From Candidatus Planktophila lacus (lineage in GTDB: Bacteria > Actinomycetota > Actinomycetes > Nanopelagicales > Nanopelagicaceae), in the NCBI RefSeq assembly GCF_002288325.1, contig NZ_CP016780.1, positions 1,178,001 through 1,242,000 of the forward strand: a stretch of DNA of 64,000 bases. The letters run 5' to 3'. Of the stretch, positions 7,577-19,684 are shown one piece after another (the first letter of the stretch is position 1; the number at the start of each line of letters is the position of its first letter). Under the pieces are notes generated by a model. The model saw only the letters and a list, made by a program, of their open reading frames with translations. It ran no database searches and had not been told where the DNA came from. The position numbers and the translations under genes were made by a program.

Positions 7577-8467
7577 TTGAAAAAGCAGAAGCTTGGCCTC
7601 ATATATGGGGTTAGCGCATATGTCTTGTGGGGAATGTTTCCTCTCTATTGGCCGCTGCTCGAGCCTGCTAACCCGCTTGAAATCGTTTCGCACCGCGCTG
7701 TCTGGACTTTGATCTTCTGTGTAATTGTTCTGGCAATCACTCACGCCCTTAAATCAACCCTGGCCACTTTTCGTCGCCCAAAGGTGGCAATCAAGTTGTT
7801 CCTTGCCTCAGTTCTGATCTCAATAAACTGGCTGATTTATATCTGGGCAACCAATAACGGGCACGTTGTAGAAGCATCACTTGGTTATTACATAAATCCG
7901 CTGATAATTATCGCCTTTGGTGTTCTCTTATTGAAAGAGAAGATGCGCCGGCTGCAATGGGGAGCAGTTTCAATTGCAACAGTTGGAGTATTCATCCTTA
8001 CCGTTGATTACGGTCGTCTGCCTTGGGTTGCTTTGGGGCTTGCCCTTTCGTGGGGAACTTATGGACTTGTTAAGAAACAACTCGGTCTTGGTGCGCTAGA
8101 AGGTCTAGCGATCGAAACAATGATCGCCTTTATTCCCTACTGCGCATATCTATTCATTATTGGATCTAAGGGTGAAGGACAGTTTGGCAGCGGCGCAGGT
8201 TTAACCATTCTCTTGATTAGTGCGGGCGCAGTTACCGCTATTCCGTTGCTCTTATTTAACGGATCTACTACACGCCTTCCATATTCAACGATCGGGCTCT
8301 TGCAGTATATAACTCCAACGATTCAATTTTCGATCGGTGTTTGGGTAAACCATGAAGCGATGCCGACAGCGCGTTGGGTGGGATTTATCTTTATCTGGTT
8401 AGCGCTAATGACACTGGCAACGGATCTTTTGAAATCAGGCAGATCGGTCGACAACAGCATCGCATAG
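7577..8467 (+). CDS. rarD: RarD-type EamA/DMT family transporter
   Basis: A 296-residue membrane protein with about ten helices in two EamA repeats. The N-terminus KLGLIYGVSAYVLWGMFPLYWPLL and the motif ASLGYYINPL (about 93-102) are diagnostic of RarD. It starts with TTG directly after the yajQ stop with no gap and no clear ribosome-binding site, so it is probably translated by coupling. The substrate is unknown (RarD in E. coli is linked to chloramphenicol sensitivity; other members export small metabolites). Its last 33 nt overlap the 3' end of the convergent polyprenyl synthase gene. Confidence 0.92.
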   Translation: MKKQKLGLIYGVSAYVLWGMFPLYWPLLEPANPLEIVSHRAVWTLIFCVIVLAITHALKSTLATFRRPKVAIKLFLASVLISINWLIYIWATNNGHVVEASLGYYINPLIIIAFGVLLLKEKMRRLQWGAVSIATVGVFILTVDYGRLPWVALGLALSWGTYGLVKKQLGLGALEGLAIETMIAFIPYCAYLFIIGSKGEGQFGSGAGLTILLISAGAVTAIPLLLFNGSTTRLPYSTIGLLQYITPTIQFSIGVWVNHEAMPTARWVGFIFIWLALMTLATDLLKSGRSVDNSIA

Positions 8468-9424
8468 CGAGAATAAAGCGCTAGTTGCTGAATTAAGAGG
8501 CAGTGGGCCAAGTGCGGTGCGCGCATCTTTAGCAATATTTCCAAGCTGTTGACGGGCTTGTTGCAAGCCATCATGGGTGCGCAATGCGCGAAGAACTTGC
8601 TGCACCACAACTTCGTCATGAATAGGTGCGCTTAATAACTCTTTAAGTTCAGCATCTTCAGCTTTATTTGAAGCCATTACATTTAAAGTTACAAGGGTAG
8701 GAACGCCCTCACGCAGATCAGTTCCTGGAGTTTTTCCAGATTGGCTAGATTCGCTAGCGATGTCGATTACATCATCAGCCAGTTGGAATGCGATACCGAT
8801 CTGTTCTCCAAATTTAGTTAGCGTTTCAACGGTTTCACGCGGTGCTCCCGATAGAAGTGCGCCAAAGCGTGCGCTAGTTGCAATTAGCGAACCGGTCTTA
8901 TCCCCCACAACGCGCAGATAATGTGCGAGCGGATCTTCACCGTTCTGTGGTCCTTGGGTTTCCATGATCTGACCTATAACTAAACGTTCGAAAGTTCGCG
9001 CTTGTAAGCGAACCGCTTCAGGGCCTAAGTCGGCGAGTAGATCTGATGCCTTTGAGAAAAGGTAATCACCGGTCAAAATTGCGATGGTATTTCCCCAACG
9101 ATTATTTGCACTTTCTACACCGCGACGAAGTGGCGCTTCATCCATTACATCATCGTGATACAGCGTTGCCAGATGCGTTAATTCACAGACCACCGCTGCA
9201 GGAATTACTTCCTTGCGCGTTGGATCACCAAAATGAGATGAGATAAGAGTTAATAGTGGGCGCAAGCGCTTGCCGCCGGCTGCAACTAAGTGGCGAGAGG
9301 TTTCTTCAACAAGCGGGTAATCGCCTTTAATGTGTTCACGGAGTAAATGTTCAACGCCTTGCATACCTGTAGCAAGATCTGCCTCAAGTGCGGGATCTAG
9401 ATCAGGAATGCCGAATGATGACAT
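8435..9424 (-). CDS. Polyprenyl diphosphate synthase (menaquinone side chain)
   Basis: A 329-residue trans-prenyltransferase. The first Asp-rich motif is DDVMDEAPLRRG (about 91-102), the second is DDVIDIAS (about 217-224), and GGKRLRP (about 50-56) binds the diphosphate. It lengthens farnesyl or geranylgeranyl diphosphate with isopentenyl diphosphate to a long all-trans chain; the exact length is not certain from sequence. It is the last gene of the nuo operon, its ATG overlapping the nuoN stop as TAATG. In Actinobacteria this gene commonly sits with menG and makes the menaquinone tail. Confidence 0.93.
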   Translation of the reverse strand: MSSFGIPDLDPALEADLATGMQGVEHLLREHIKGDYPLVEETSRHLVAAGGKRLRPLLTLISSHFGDPTRKEVIPAAVVCELTHLATLYHDDVMDEAPLRRGVESANNRWGNTIAILTGDYLFSKASDLLADLGPEAVRLQARTFERLVIGQIMETQGPQNGEDPLAHYLRVVGDKTGSLIATSARFGALLSGAPRETVETLTKFGEQIGIAFQLADDVIDIASESSQSGKTPGTDLREGVPTLVTLNVMASNKAEDAELKELLSAPIHDEVVVQQVLRALRTHDGLQQARQQLGNIAKDARTALGPLPLNSATSALFSLCDAVVDRSA

Positions 9425-10944
9425 TAGCGAAGGAAGGCAGCTGAACTTTGAATAAAGTTAATCAAAGGAGTTGGGTAGATTCCAAGTGCGAATGTTGCTA
9501 CTGCAGATAACGTGATTGTGATCTGTGTGTAGATTGACGGGATTACAACGCTAGTTCCATCTTCGACTGGATCTTTAAAGAACATCAGAACAATTACGCG
9601 GATATAGAAGAACGCTGCGATTGCTGATGAAAGAACACCGGTAATCAAAATTGCTGTTGATCCACTTTCGTAGGCAGCTGAGAAGATCGAGAACTTTCCG
9701 ATAAATCCGCTCGTTAGCGGAATTCCTGCAAAGGCCAGTAAGAAACCAGCGAAAGCTGTGGCAACCCAAGGAGAACGCTTTCCTAGACCGCTCCAGCGAT
9801 TTAGATCGGTAACTTCACCAGCAGAATCGCGAACTAGAGTCACGATACCGAAGGCACCTACTGTGGCAATTCCGTATGCAAAGAGATAGAAGATTGAAGA
9901 TTCCAAACCTGATTTGCTAAGCGCAATTACACCTGAGAGCAAGAAGCCTGCATGGGCGATAGATGAGTAAGCAAGCATGCGCTTTACATCGCGCTGTGCG
10001 ATTGCAACTAGTGAACCAAAGACCATAGTTATCAACGCAATTGCGATGATCGCTGGACGCCATTGCCAGTAAGCCTCAGCGAATGAAACATAGAAGATAC
10101 GGAGCATTGCACCGAACGCGGCAACTTTGGTGGCAGCTGCCATAAGGGCGGTAACTGCAGTTGGTGCGCCCTGATAAACATCTGGTGACCAAGCGTGGAA
10201 CGGAACTGCGCCAACTTTAAAGAGAAGTCCGATTGAGATAAATGCGATTCCGAGAAGTAGATAAATATCATTTCCACTTCCACCAATTACCGCTGAGTGA
10301 ATTCCAGCGAAGGTAACGGATGATGAATATCCGTAAAGATATGCGATTCCCATCAAGAAGAAAGCAGATGCGAAAGCGCCGAGCAAGAAGTACTTAAGAG
10401 CAGCCTCTTGCGACATCAAGCGGCGGCGGCGCGATAGGCCGGCCAATAGATAAAGTGGAAGCGAAAGAACTTCTAGCGCCACAAAGAGAGTAATTAAATC
10501 GGTAGCAACTGGAAAGAGCATCATTCCGGCAATTGCAAAGAGAGTTAGCGGGTAGACCTCAGTGACTCTTAAATCTTGCTGCAGTGATGCACGTTCTTCA
10601 TCTGATCCTGGAAGAGCAGCAGCCAGCGCGGTGAAGTTCTCTTGATCTGCAAGCAAAAAGACCGCAATAATTGAAATAAGAAGTATCGAACCTTGAATCA
10701 ACATTCCTGCGCCATCGAAGGTTACTGACTCCATCGCAGCCGCTGATGATGAGCGATCACGCACGCTAATTAGCGAAACTAGCGATAGGACCAAAGTGGC
10801 CAGAGTAATAAATAGTTGTGATGAAGCGCGTGATTTACGAGGAGCAAAGGCTTCGATGAGCACGCCAAGAACAGCGCCACCAAGCACGATCAGAATCGGT
10901 GCAAGAAGTGCATAATCAAGGGTTGGAGATACGAATTCAATCAT
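9424..10944 (-). CDS. nuoN: NADH-quinone oxidoreductase subunit N
   Basis: A 506-residue antiporter-like membrane subunit of complex I with about fourteen helices. The conserved core is visible at AALKYFLLGAFASAFFLMG, VPFHAWSPDVYQGAPTAVTALMAAATKVAAF and SSIAHAGFLLSG, which carry the lysines and histidine of the proton half-channels. Its ATG overlaps the nuoM stop (TAATG) and its stop overlaps the polyprenyl synthase start. It acts in the distal proton-pumping arm with NuoL and NuoM. Confidence 0.97.
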   Translation of the reverse strand: MIEFVSPTLDYALLAPILIVLGGAVLGVLIEAFAPRKSRASSQLFITLATLVLSLVSLISVRDRSSSAAAMESVTFDGAGMLIQGSILLISIIAVFLLADQENFTALAAALPGSDEERASLQQDLRVTEVYPLTLFAIAGMMLFPVATDLITLFVALEVLSLPLYLLAGLSRRRRLMSQEAALKYFLLGAFASAFFLMGIAYLYGYSSSVTFAGIHSAVIGGSGNDIYLLLGIAFISIGLLFKVGAVPFHAWSPDVYQGAPTAVTALMAAATKVAAFGAMLRIFYVSFAEAYWQWRPAIIAIALITMVFGSLVAIAQRDVKRMLAYSSIAHAGFLLSGVIALSKSGLESSIFYLFAYGIATVGAFGIVTLVRDSAGEVTDLNRWSGLGKRSPWVATAFAGFLLAFAGIPLTSGFIGKFSIFSAAYESGSTAILITGVLSSAIAAFFYIRVIVLMFFKDPVEDGTSVVIPSIYTQITITLSAVATFALGIYPTPLINFIQSSAAFLR

Positions 10945-12476
10945 TACTTGCCCTCACTCATGGTTGGCGCTGGATCGCTAAATCCTTGTTGCGAAATGAT
11001 GGTCTGCGATGCTGGATTAATGATGTTTAACAACGGTGATGGGTAGAAACCAAGAACGACGATCGTTGCGATAACAGGTGCGATCGCAATTTTCTCGCGC
11101 AGAGTTAGATCGCTTAAATTCTCATTGCCCGGAGTTGTTGGGCCATGGAGCGCGCGTTGTACCGGAATCAAAATGTATAGAGCCGCTAAGACGATACCGA
11201 AGGTAGCGATAACCGCTGCAACTGGATATCGCGTAAAGGTTCCAACTAATACTAGGAATTCGCTAACGAAGCTAGAAAGACCCGGTAGCGCCAAGCTCGA
11301 TAGACCGGCGATAAAGAATGACCAAGCCATGATTGGTGTGACGCGTTGTAGTCCACCGAAATCTGAAATTGTCGATGAGTTACGGCGAGTGATCATAAAT
11401 CCAGCAACTAAGAAGAGCGCTGCAGTTGAGAATCCGTGGTTAAACATGTAAAGCGTTGAACCAGACATACCTTGCGAAGTCATCGCGAAGATTCCCATGG
11501 TGATAAATCCGAAGTGAGAAATCGAGGTATATGCGATCAGGCGCTTAATGTCTTTCGCACCAATTGCAAGAAATGCACCGTAGAGAATGGAGATAACTGC
11601 CAAGGTAATAATCATCGGAGTAAATGTCTTGCTTGCCTCTGGGAAGAGAGTTAGGCAGTAACGGATCATTCCGAATGTTCCGACCTTATCTAGAACACCT
11701 AAGAGCAATACTGAAGTTCCAGGGGTCGCTGATTTTGCAGCATCTGGTAGCCATGTATGTAGCGGCCAGAGCGGAGCTTTGATCGCAAATGCGATAAAGA
11801 ATCCGAGGAATAAGACGTTCTCCATCATCGGAGTCAGAACTGTATGTAGCTGAGAAAGTGTTGTTATATCGAAGGTGCGGTTGCCGTAGCGAGTTGCCAT
11901 TACATAAATGCCGATAATTGAAGCGAGCATTAGCAAGCCACCGAAGAGGCTGTAGAGCAAGAATTTAACTGCTGCGGCAGCGCGTTCGCCGGATCCAAAA
12001 CCACCAATTAAGAAGTAAACCGGAACCAACATCGCTTCAAAGAAGACGTAGAACAAGAAGACGTCAGTTGAAGCAAAGACGCCGATTATCATTGTTTCAA
12101 GTACTAGAAGTAGTGAGTAGAAGACCTTGGGGCTCCAACGTCCGCCTTCAGATTCATTCCAGCCCGCAACTACGACGATTGGGGTTAAGAGAACAGACAT
12201 CAAGATCAATACGAGGGCAATACCGTCAACACCCAAGGCATATTTGATACCAAAGGCAGGAATCCATTCGCGAGATTCTACGAATTGAAAACCTTTAGCG
12301 TTGAAGTCAAAGGAGATCGTCATGTAAATGCCAACAAGAGCAACCAATATTGTGGTCACAAGTGCGATCTGTTTAGTTAAAAGAACGTTTGTCTTAGGAG
12401 CTAGCGCGATGAAAGCGGTACCAATCAGCGGCAGCAGCATCAAGAAAGAGAGGATGTTCATATCTGCCAGGTTCAC
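10944..12476 (-). CDS. nuoM: NADH-quinone oxidoreductase subunit M
   Basis: A 510-residue complex I membrane subunit of the Mrp antiporter family. Signatures include [56 protein letters not shown] and TSISHFGFI, with proton-path Glu, Lys and His residues. The GTG at 12476 is preferred because it overlaps the nuoL stop as GTGA, the pattern used elsewhere in this operon. An ATG at 12461 is the alternative, and the frame is open further upstream. The stop overlaps nuoN as TAATG. Confidence 0.95.
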   Translation of the reverse strand: MNLADMNILSFLMLLPLIGTAFIALAPKTNVLLTKQIALVTTILVALVGIYMTISFDFNAKGFQFVESREWIPAFGIKYALGVDGIALVLILMSVLLTPIVVVAGWNESEGGRWSPKVFYSLLLVLETMIIGVFASTDVFLFYVFFEAMLVPVYFLIGGFGSGERAAAAVKFLLYSLFGGLLMLASIIGIYVMATRYGNRTFDITTLSQLHTVLTPMMENVLFLGFFIAFAIKAPLWPLHTWLPDAAKSATPGTSVLLLGVLDKVGTFGMIRYCLTLFPEASKTFTPMIITLAVISILYGAFLAIGAKDIKRLIAYTSISHFGFITMGIFAMTSQGMSGSTLYMFNHGFSTAALFLVAGFMITRRNSSTISDFGGLQRVTPIMAWSFFIAGLSSLALPGLSSFVSEFLVLVGTFTRYPVAAVIATFGIVLAALYILIPVQRALHGPTTPGNENLSDLTLREKIAIAPVIATIVVLGFYPSPLLNIINPASQTIISQQGFSDPAPTMSEGK

Positions 12477-14362
12477 GTTGTTACCACCCAAATTGCCGCG
12501 ATCAGCGCTGCTGCGCCAATCAAAATTAGAACTGCATAGCTACGAACAAAACCTGTCTGAGTTTCGCGGAGCGCAGATCCAGAGCCGAGCGCCATCTTTC
12601 CAACACCGCGAACTGCGCCATCAACAACTGAGCCATCAATCTTGACTAGGGCAGAAGTTAACGCTTGTCCTGGGCGCATAAAGAGCGCTTCGTTTACATC
12701 ATCTTGGAGTAAATCGCGTCGTGCGATGCGAGTAAAGATTGAGACTTTCTCAGGTGCCACGTTATCAATTTCAGAGAGTTGGTACTTGATGACTGCAATT
12801 GCAACGCCAATTGCAACCATTGTGAGAGCAAGTCCAGAGACAACAATTGGAGGCAGAAGTTCGGTGTGCTCACCATGTTCTTCAAAGAGTGGCTCTAGCC
12901 AATGCTTGAACGCTTTTCCACGATAGAGCAGGTAGCCCGAGATAACTGAGCCGATTGCCAGAATTGCCATCGGAATCCACATCAAAGCAGGGGATTCATG
13001 TGGATGTTGGTTATCGTCCCAACGCTTTGGACTGGTAAAGGTCAAGATCATTACACGCGTCATATAGAAGGCCGTGATCGCTGCACCTAAGAGCGTGACT
13101 GAACCGAGAATAATTCCCTTTGCACCACCGGCATTTAGCGCCGTTTCGATAATCATATCTTTGGAGTAAAAACCAGCGAATGGTGGAACTCCGATAATTG
13201 CTAAGTAGCCAAGACCAAAGGTCACAAATGTGATCGGCATAAATTTACGCAGTCCACCATATTTGCGCATATTTACTTCATCGTTCATGCCATGCATTAC
13301 CGAACCTGCGCCAAGGAACATTCCGGCTTTAAAGAATCCGTGGGTAAGTAAGTGCATGATTGCAAATGCGTAACCGGCAGGTCCAAGGCCTGATGCCAAG
13401 ATCATGTAACCGATCTGAGACATCGTTGAAGCAGCAAGTGCTTTCTTGATGTCATCTTTAGCCATACCGATAATGGCACCGAACAAGAGAGTGATTGCTC
13501 CAACGATAACAACGAGAAGTTGTGCGGTTGGCGCGGCATCAAATACAAAGTTAGAGCGAACAATTAGATAAACGCCTGCTGTAACCATGGTTGCGGCGTG
13601 GATCAAAGCAGAAACTGGAGTTGGGCCAGCCATCGCATCGCCCAGCCATGCCTGCAATGGGAACTGCGCAGACTTTCCGACTGCCGCAACTAGCAACATA
13701 ACTCCGATGGCAGTCATAGCTGCTTCAGATGCATGATGTGAATGTTCTTTTACTCCGCTAAATGAAACGGTGCCTAATGTGGCAAAGGCGATCATGATCG
13801 CAAAGGAAAGCCCCATATCGCCGATACGGTTCATGACAAATGCCTTCTTAGAAGCAGTTGCATATGCTGGTTTTTGATTCCAGAAACCGATCAATAGATA
13901 GGAGGCAAGTCCTACGCCTTCCCAACCGACATAGAGGTTGAGATAAGAATCGCCAAGAACCAAGAGCAACATCGCTGCGATAAAGAGGTTTAGGTATGCA
14001 AAGAAACGACGGCGATCTTTGTCGTGAGACATATATGAGATGGAATAGATATGAATCAAAGTTCCAACGCCGGTGATTAGCAGTACAAAGCAGATCGATA
14101 ACTGATCTAACAAAAGCGATGCATCTACGTTAAAGCTTCCAACGCTGATCCAGGTAAAGAGCTTCTGCGTCACCGGGCGAAGCTCTGCTTCGCGATCAAG
14201 CATCTGTGAAAGTTGAATTAAACCAACTGCAAATGATCCAGCAGACATCGCAGTAGCAAGTAGGTGTCCCCACTTATCAGCCTTACGTCCAAGAAGCAGC
14301 AGGGCAAGTGCGCCAAAGAGTGGAAGCGCGATTAAATAAACAAGACCGTTATTGGTAGCCAT
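12473..14362 (-). CDS. nuoL: NADH-quinone oxidoreductase subunit L
   Basis: A 629-residue complex I subunit with the antiporter core and a C-terminal extension typical of NuoL, which forms the long lateral helix. Motifs include [54 protein letters not shown] and [10 protein letters not shown]. The ATG lies 2 nt after the nuoK stop. It pumps protons at the tip of the membrane arm. The full length agrees with a functional enzyme. Confidence 0.97.
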   Translation of the reverse strand: MATNNGLVYLIALPLFGALALLLLGRKADKWGHLLATAMSAGSFAVGLIQLSQMLDREAELRPVTQKLFTWISVGSFNVDASLLLDQLSICFVLLITGVGTLIHIYSISYMSHDKDRRRFFAYLNLFIAAMLLLVLGDSYLNLYVGWEGVGLASYLLIGFWNQKPAYATASKKAFVMNRIGDMGLSFAIMIAFATLGTVSFSGVKEHSHHASEAAMTAIGVMLLVAAVGKSAQFPLQAWLGDAMAGPTPVSALIHAATMVTAGVYLIVRSNFVFDAAPTAQLLVVIVGAITLLFGAIIGMAKDDIKKALAASTMSQIGYMILASGLGPAGYAFAIMHLLTHGFFKAGMFLGAGSVMHGMNDEVNMRKYGGLRKFMPITFVTFGLGYLAIIGVPPFAGFYSKDMIIETALNAGGAKGIILGSVTLLGAAITAFYMTRVMILTFTSPKRWDDNQHPHESPALMWIPMAILAIGSVISGYLLYRGKAFKHWLEPLFEEHGEHTELLPPIVVSGLALTMVAIGVAIAVIKYQLSEIDNVAPEKVSIFTRIARRDLLQDDVNEALFMRPGQALTSALVKIDGSVVDGAVRGVGKMALGSGSALRETQTGFVRSYAVLILIGAAALIAAIWVVTT

Positions 14363-14364
14363 TT

Positions 14365-14664
14365 TTATCGCTTCAACAAACTGGCATCATCGATAGATGC
14401 TGATCGGCGTGAACGGTAGATAGTGACGATGATCGCAAGGCCAACTACTACTTCACAGGCTGCAACAACCATCGTGAAGAAGGCAACCACTTGACCATCT
14501 AGCGTTCCGTTAATTCTTGAGAAAGTTACTAGTGAAAGATTTGCTGCGTTGAGCATTAGCTCAATACACATAAAGACAACGATTGCGTTGCGGCGAACGA
14601 CTACGCCAACGGCGCCGATGGTAAATAGAATCGCGGAAAGGTAGAGATAGTTATCGAGGCTCAT
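14365..14664 (-). CDS. nuoK: NADH-quinone oxidoreductase subunit K
   Basis: A 99-residue complex I subunit with three membrane helices. The two buried glutamates of the family are present in [13 protein letters not shown] and in [12 protein letters not shown]. The size is normal. Its ATG overlaps the nuoJ stop as TAATG, so it is translationally coupled. Confidence 0.97.
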   Translation of the reverse strand: MSLDNYLYLSAILFTIGAVGVVVRRNAIVVFMCIELMLNAANLSLVTFSRINGTLDGQVVAFFTMVVAACEVVVGLAIIVTIYRSRRSASIDDASLLKR

Positions 14665-15443
14665 TACTTCTCCTCCACAACTGATGTATCAACATTGTCG
14701 AGTTGGAACTGAGCTGAATCAATTACATCTCCACGCGCCTTGAGCGTTGCAGAAATTGAAGAAGGAGCTGGCGTTCCATCTGGCAAAAGTGCTGGCACAT
14801 CAACTGCGTTGTGACGAGCAAAGACGCCTGGGCCAGGTAGGCCGGCAGCGCCTGCTAGAGAATCTGAGCGGAAACGATTTACTGATTGTTCGCGCTGAGT
14901 TGGGCGCGGGGTTGTGCGTTGATGATGTGCCAGAACCATTGCGCCAACTGCTGCGGTAATTAGCAGCGCTGAAATAACTTCAAATGGCCATACGTACTTT
15001 GAGAATAAGAGTGCAGCAAGTCCCTGCACATTTCCTGGTCCATTTGCAGCGTCTAATCCAACTGGTTCGCGACCCAAAGTTGCACGACCAAGGAGTGAAA
15101 CCATTAGTCCGCCAAAGCCGACTGCTGCAGTGATTGCAATAGGACGAAGTCCAGTAATTGTCTCGGTTAGCGAATCAGATGAATCAACACCGACCAACAT
15201 CAAGATAAAGAGGAAGAGCATCATCACCGCACCGGTGTAGACAACCACCTGAACAATTCCGAGGAAGAGCGCGCCTTGTGCGATGTAGAAAATTGCGAGC
15301 GAGACCATAACCCACGCAAGTAATAGCGCTGAATGAACTGCCTTCTTAACTAACAACATTCCAAGTGAAGCAAGAACTGAAAGTGGTGCTAAGAACCAGA
15401 AGAGAACTGTCTCTGGCGTCTGAATAGTTAGTAAAGGTTCCAT
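14664..15443 (-). CDS. nuoJ: NADH-quinone oxidoreductase subunit J
   Basis: A 259-residue complex I subunit. The first 170 residues hold the five helices of NuoJ, including [29 protein letters not shown], which contains the pi-bulge helix. About 85 hydrophilic residues follow (from [13 protein letters not shown]), an extension also known in other actinobacterial NuoJ proteins and absent from E. coli. Both ends overlap neighbours as TAATG. Confidence 0.96.
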   Translation of the reverse strand: MEPLLTIQTPETVLFWFLAPLSVLASLGMLLVKKAVHSALLLAWVMVSLAIFYIAQGALFLGIVQVVVYTGAVMMLFLFILMLVGVDSSDSLTETITGLRPIAITAAVGFGGLMVSLLGRATLGREPVGLDAANGPGNVQGLAALLFSKYVWPFEVISALLITAAVGAMVLAHHQRTTPRPTQREQSVNRFRSDSLAGAAGLPGPGVFARHNAVDVPALLPDGTPAPSSISATLKARGDVIDSAQFQLDNVDTSVVEEK

Positions 15444-16069
15444 TATTTTTGCTCCTGTGAAGGATGAGCTTCCTTAACATCGCCGTTGTAATAGTTGGTA
15501 TCGGTCATACCTGGATACATTGGATGTGGAGGTGGCAACATGCCTGCGCGAAGTGGACCTAGTAAATCGTCTTTTTCGAAGATCAATTTGCTGCGAGTTG
15601 AATCTGCTAGCTCGTATTCATTTGTCATGGTTAGCGCACGTGTTGGACATGCTTCAATGCAAAGCCCGCAGAAAACACAACGTAGATAGTTAATTTGGTA
15701 GACCTTGCCGTAACGCTCTCCTGGTGACATTTGATTATCAGGAGTGTTATCTGCACCTTCAACATAAATCGCATCAGCAGGGCATGCCCATGCACAAAGT
15801 TCGCAACCGATGCACTTTTCGAGTCCATCTGGGTGGCGATTTAACTGATGGCGACCGTGGAAACGCTCTGCAGTTGGCTCTTTAACTTCAGGGTATTGAA
15901 CAGTGTTTACCTTCTTAAACATGGTTATGAAGGTGACCCAGAAACCCTGCGCCTGCTTGAGCAAACTCTTTGGACCAGGTTGCTCTACTTTTTCATAGGC
16001 AACGCTGGTGATATCTACATCTTTATTCTCTTTATTTACGAGTGGTTGAAATTCGTTTTGGTCAGCCAC
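15443..16069 (-). CDS. nuoI: NADH-quinone oxidoreductase subunit I (2x 4Fe-4S)
   Basis: A 208-residue ferredoxin-like subunit carrying clusters N6a and N6b: [12 protein letters not shown] (about 88-99) and [12 protein letters not shown] (about 130-141). It passes electrons from NuoG towards NuoB. The start is taken as GTG at 16069 because AAGGGAGG lies just upstream and the start overlaps the nuoH stop by 8 nt. An ATG 24 nt further upstream would lie deeper inside nuoH and has no such support. Confidence 0.95.
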   Translation of the reverse strand: MADQNEFQPLVNKENKDVDITSVAYEKVEQPGPKSLLKQAQGFWVTFITMFKKVNTVQYPEVKEPTAERFHGRHQLNRHPDGLEKCIGCELCAWACPADAIYVEGADNTPDNQMSPGERYGKVYQINYLRCVFCGLCIEACPTRALTMTNEYELADSTRSKLIFEKDDLLGPLRAGMLPPPHPMYPGMTDTNYYNGDVKEAHPSQEQK

Positions 16070-17318
16070 GATCGCCTCCCTTGTCTGAAACACTATTTGA
16101 AAGATTGATTGTGGTTATTTCGGATGGAAGCGATGGAACGGCAAAACTTGGAGCTGCTGCTTCTGGGTAAACATGTGCAGCGCGCTTTCTCTTTGAGGCA
16201 TCAACTGCTGTAGAAATTCCCATAACGATGAGGACTACGACGCCAGCAAAAATAAATGTGGTGACACGAGATTGGCTGGTAGTAGAAATTAGACGAAGCG
16301 TTGCAACTACCAAGATCCAGAGCAACGAGACCGGAATCAAGACTTTCCAACCGAATTGCATAAATTGGTCGTAACGCAAACGAGGAAGAGTTCCACGTAA
16401 CCATACGAAAACAAAGAAGAAGAAGAGAACCTTTAAGAAGAACCAAACGAGTGTGAACCAACCGCCGAGCCATTGCTCTGTAAAGCCCAGACCTGGAATT
16501 GCGTGGTAACCACCAAGGAATAACGTTGTTGCTAGTGCTGAAACAGCGATGATATTTACATATTCTGCCAAGAAGAAGAGTGCGAATTTAAGTGATGAAT
16601 ACTCAGTATGGAATCCACCAACGAGTTCGCCTTCAGCTTCGGCTAGGTCGAATGGCGCGCGGTTTGTTTCGCCAACCATTGAGATCGCATAGATAACAAA
16701 GGATGGGAAGAGAACTAGTCCGTACCACCAAGTGCTCTGCTGCGCGGCAACGATTGATGATGTAGACATTGATCCGGAGTAGATAAAGACTGAAACAAGT
16801 GAAAGTCCCATGGCGATTTCATAAGAAACAACCTGCGCGCTTGAGCGGAGCCCGCCAAGCAGCGGATAAGTCGAACCTGATGACCAACCAGCGAGAACAA
16901 TTCCGTAGACACCGACTGATGCGGTGGCAAGAACATAGAGAACACCGACTGGAAGGTCGGTTAACTGCATAACAGTTTCTTCGCCGAAGAAGTTAACTGG
17001 GCCAGTCATTGGCATAACCGCAAAGGCCATAAATGCTGCGGTGGTGCTGATTACTGGAGCAATTACAAAAACAACCTTGTCGGCTGCAGCCGGAATCAAA
17101 TCTTCTTTCAGCGCAAGCTTTACGCCATCTGCAAGCGCCTGAATTAAGCCGAATTTTCCAACGCGGTTAGGGCCAACGCGCATCTGCATACGAGCAACGA
17201 TGCGACGTTCGCCCCATACAGACATGATCGTCAAGACAACGCAAACGGCAAAGACAATAACTGCCTTAAGGGTGATGATCCAACCCGGATCATCTAGCAA
17301 TAACTGAGCGTTATTCAT
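16062..17318 (-). CDS. nuoH: NADH-quinone oxidoreductase subunit H
   Basis: A 418-residue membrane subunit that forms the quinone tunnel and links both arms of complex I. Motifs include [32 protein letters not shown] near the N-terminus, [26 protein letters not shown] in the middle and [15 protein letters not shown] near the C-terminus. ATG 17318 overlaps the nuoG stop as ATGA; the longer frame upstream of it lies inside nuoG and is not family-like. A hydrophilic tail of about 50 residues follows the last helix, as in other Actinobacteria. Confidence 0.97.
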   Translation of the reverse strand: MNNAQLLLDDPGWIITLKAVIVFAVCVVLTIMSVWGERRIVARMQMRVGPNRVGKFGLIQALADGVKLALKEDLIPAAADKVVFVIAPVISTTAAFMAFAVMPMTGPVNFFGEETVMQLTDLPVGVLYVLATASVGVYGIVLAGWSSGSTYPLLGGLRSSAQVVSYEIAMGLSLVSVFIYSGSMSTSSIVAAQQSTWWYGLVLFPSFVIYAISMVGETNRAPFDLAEAEGELVGGFHTEYSSLKFALFFLAEYVNIIAVSALATTLFLGGYHAIPGLGFTEQWLGGWFTLVWFFLKVLFFFFVFVWLRGTLPRLRYDQFMQFGWKVLIPVSLLWILVVATLRLISTTSQSRVTTFIFAGVVVLIVMGISTAVDASKRKRAAHVYPEAAAPSFAVPSLPSEITTINLSNSVSDKGGDRG

Positions 17319-19684
17319 GCCTTCACCACCGATACAACATCGCCGTGCACGGCATTTAATGAGATCAAAGTTTGTGTACCGAATGAGTTGCGTGGCACCC
17401 AAACTGCATCATCGTGAATATCTTCAACTAAAGCAGGAAGTGAGATTGATCCGTGTGAGTTAGAGACTCGCAAGATATCGCCATCTTTAACGCCCATTGT
17501 TTCAGCGCGCTTTGGAGAGATAACTGCAACGGATTTACGCGCAGTACCAGCCAAGTTTGCTTCGCCCTTTTGCAAAGTACCGAGATCTAGCAAGCGACGC
17601 CATGAAGTAAGTAGCGCTTCATTTCCAGAAACCTTATTTGCACCCGCTGCAGAAACTGCTGCGAAGTTAGCGCGTGCGCCATCCCATTTACCGAGTGATG
17701 AAATCTCACGCGCTGCTTGAGTAACTGTGCCGAGCATTATTGATTCGCCCATTTCGTCAGCGATAGCCGACAAGATACGAAGATCTGAACGATTTAGTGA
17801 ATCTGCAACTGCCGCATCGAAAGCACGTGCGCGGCCTTCCCAGTTAAGGAATGAACCAGATTTTTCAGTTACAGCCGCAACTGGCAGAACTACATCAGCC
17901 ACATTGGTAACTGCAGAGTGTGCAATCTCGAGTGATACAACAAATGACTTTGAAAGTGCGGCAAGTGCGGCTGCGCTATTTGGCATATCTTGTGGATCAA
18001 CGCCACCAACAACAACTGCATCAAGTGAACCGTTGCCAAGGCTTTCAATAATTTCAGAAGTTGTGCGACCAACGTTTGTAGGAATTGTTTGAACTCCCCA
18101 AACAGCCGCGATATCTACACGTGCTGCAGCATCGGCAACAGGGCGGCCACCTGGAAGAAGCGTGCCAATTGCACCAGCTTCAAGTGCGCCGCGTTCGCCT
18201 GCGCGACGCGGAATCCAAGCAAGCTTTGCGCCACTCTTTTCCGCAAGCGCAGCGGCTGCAGAAAGTAGACCAGTAGTTTCAGCAGCGCGTTCGCCAACCA
18301 AAATAACTGACTTACCGGTTAGAGAAAGTGCTGAAAGTGCAGCGCCTTCAGATCCTGGTGCGACCTTAATAAATTCAGCCTTTAACTTTTCAACGCCGAT
18401 TGAAAGCTTAGTTGCAACTGCGCTGACCTTTAGCGCGCGCTTGCGAACCTGCTTGTTGATTCGAAGGAAGACGATTGGTGATTCTTCTTCTGGTTCAAAA
18501 CCAATGAGAACCACATGATCTGCGATATCGATATCGCGGTAGGTAGTTGCTGAGCCAACAACTTTCGCGCCAAGGAAATCACGTTCTTCATCTGATGAAA
18601 CGCGCGCACGGAAATCGATATCGTTTGTGCCAAGTGCGATGCGTGCAAACTTGCTGTAACCGTAAGCATCTTCGGCAGTTGCGCGTCCACCAACTAGAAC
18701 CGCAGCGCGCTTGCCCTTAAGACCTGCTGCAGCTGCAGCGATTGCCTCTGGCCATGATGCAGGAGCAAGAACTCCGTCAGCGCCACGAACCATTGGAGTT
18801 GTTAGACGATCAACTTCAGTTACGTACTTAAATGCCCAGCGACCTTTATCGCAGTTCCATTCTTCGTTAACTGCGGCATCATCACCAGCAAGGCGACGTA
18901 AAGTCTTTCCTCGACGAACATCGGTGCGCATATCGCAACCGGATGCGCAATGTTCGCAGGCAGATGGTGTTGAAACTAAATCGAATGGACGTGCCCGGAA
19001 GCGATAAGCAGCCCCGGTAAGTGCGCCAACCGGACAGATCTGCACGGTGTTACCTGAGAAGTAGGACTCGAATGGTTGGTTCTCGTAGATACCAACTTGC
19101 TGCAGTGCACCGCGTTCGTTAAGAGTAATAAATGGATCGCCAGCAATTTGATCAGAGAAACGTGTACAACGAGCACAGAGAACGCAGCGTTCGCGATCGA
19201 GCAGAACCTGAGATGAAATCGCAACAGGCTTTTCAAATGTGCGCTTTACGCCTTCGAAGCGAGTCTCACCATTTCCGGTGCTCATCGCTTGGTTCTGCAA
19301 TGGACATTCGCCGCCCTTGTCGCAAACAGGGCAATCAAGTGGGTGGTTAACAAGGAGAAGTTCCATAACACCGCGCTGTGCTTTTTCAGCAACTGGTGAA
19401 GTTAGTTGAGTCTTTACGATCATATTTGGTTCTACTGGAATCGTGCATGAAGCCTGTGGCTTTGGAAATGCGCGACCGTTAATTTCGATATCAACTAAAC
19501 ATTGACGACAAGCGCCAACTGGATCAAGAAGTGGGTGATCGCAGAAACGTGGAATCTGAATTCCTAGTTTTTCTGCGGCGCGAATAACCAAGGTTCCCTT
19601 TGGAACGCTGACTTCAAAACCATCGATAACAACGGTAATGAGTTCTACTGCTTGCGCGGTTGTGGTCTCTTGAGTCGTAGTCAT
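17315..19684 (-). CDS. nuoG: NADH-quinone oxidoreductase subunit G
   Basis: A 789-residue iron-sulfur subunit. N-terminal 2Fe-2S ligands are C48, C59, C62 and C80; the His-liganded N5 cluster is H114, C118, C121 and C127; a 4Fe-4S set is C167, C170, C173 and C217. A further set, C243, C246, C250 and C278, matches the CxxCxxxCx27C pattern of cluster N7, which is kept only in some bacteria. The remaining part is a molybdopterin-oxidoreductase-like fold used structurally. It relays electrons from NuoE/F to NuoI. Both ends overlap neighbouring genes. Confidence 0.97.
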   Translation of the reverse strand: MTTTQETTTAQAVELITVVIDGFEVSVPKGTLVIRAAEKLGIQIPRFCDHPLLDPVGACRQCLVDIEINGRAFPKPQASCTIPVEPNMIVKTQLTSPVAEKAQRGVMELLLVNHPLDCPVCDKGGECPLQNQAMSTGNGETRFEGVKRTFEKPVAISSQVLLDRERCVLCARCTRFSDQIAGDPFITLNERGALQQVGIYENQPFESYFSGNTVQICPVGALTGAAYRFRARPFDLVSTPSACEHCASGCDMRTDVRRGKTLRRLAGDDAAVNEEWNCDKGRWAFKYVTEVDRLTTPMVRGADGVLAPASWPEAIAAAAAGLKGKRAAVLVGGRATAEDAYGYSKFARIALGTNDIDFRARVSSDEERDFLGAKVVGSATTYRDIDIADHVVLIGFEPEEESPIVFLRINKQVRKRALKVSAVATKLSIGVEKLKAEFIKVAPGSEGAALSALSLTGKSVILVGERAAETTGLLSAAAALAEKSGAKLAWIPRRAGERGALEAGAIGTLLPGGRPVADAAARVDIAAVWGVQTIPTNVGRTTSEIIESLGNGSLDAVVVGGVDPQDMPNSAAALAALSKSFVVSLEIAHSAVTNVADVVLPVAAVTEKSGSFLNWEGRARAFDAAVADSLNRSDLRILSAIADEMGESIMLGTVTQAAREISSLGKWDGARANFAAVSAAGANKVSGNEALLTSWRRLLDLGTLQKGEANLAGTARKSVAVISPKRAETMGVKDGDILRVSNSHGSISLPALVEDIHDDAVWVPRNSFGTQTLISLNAVHGDVVSVVKA

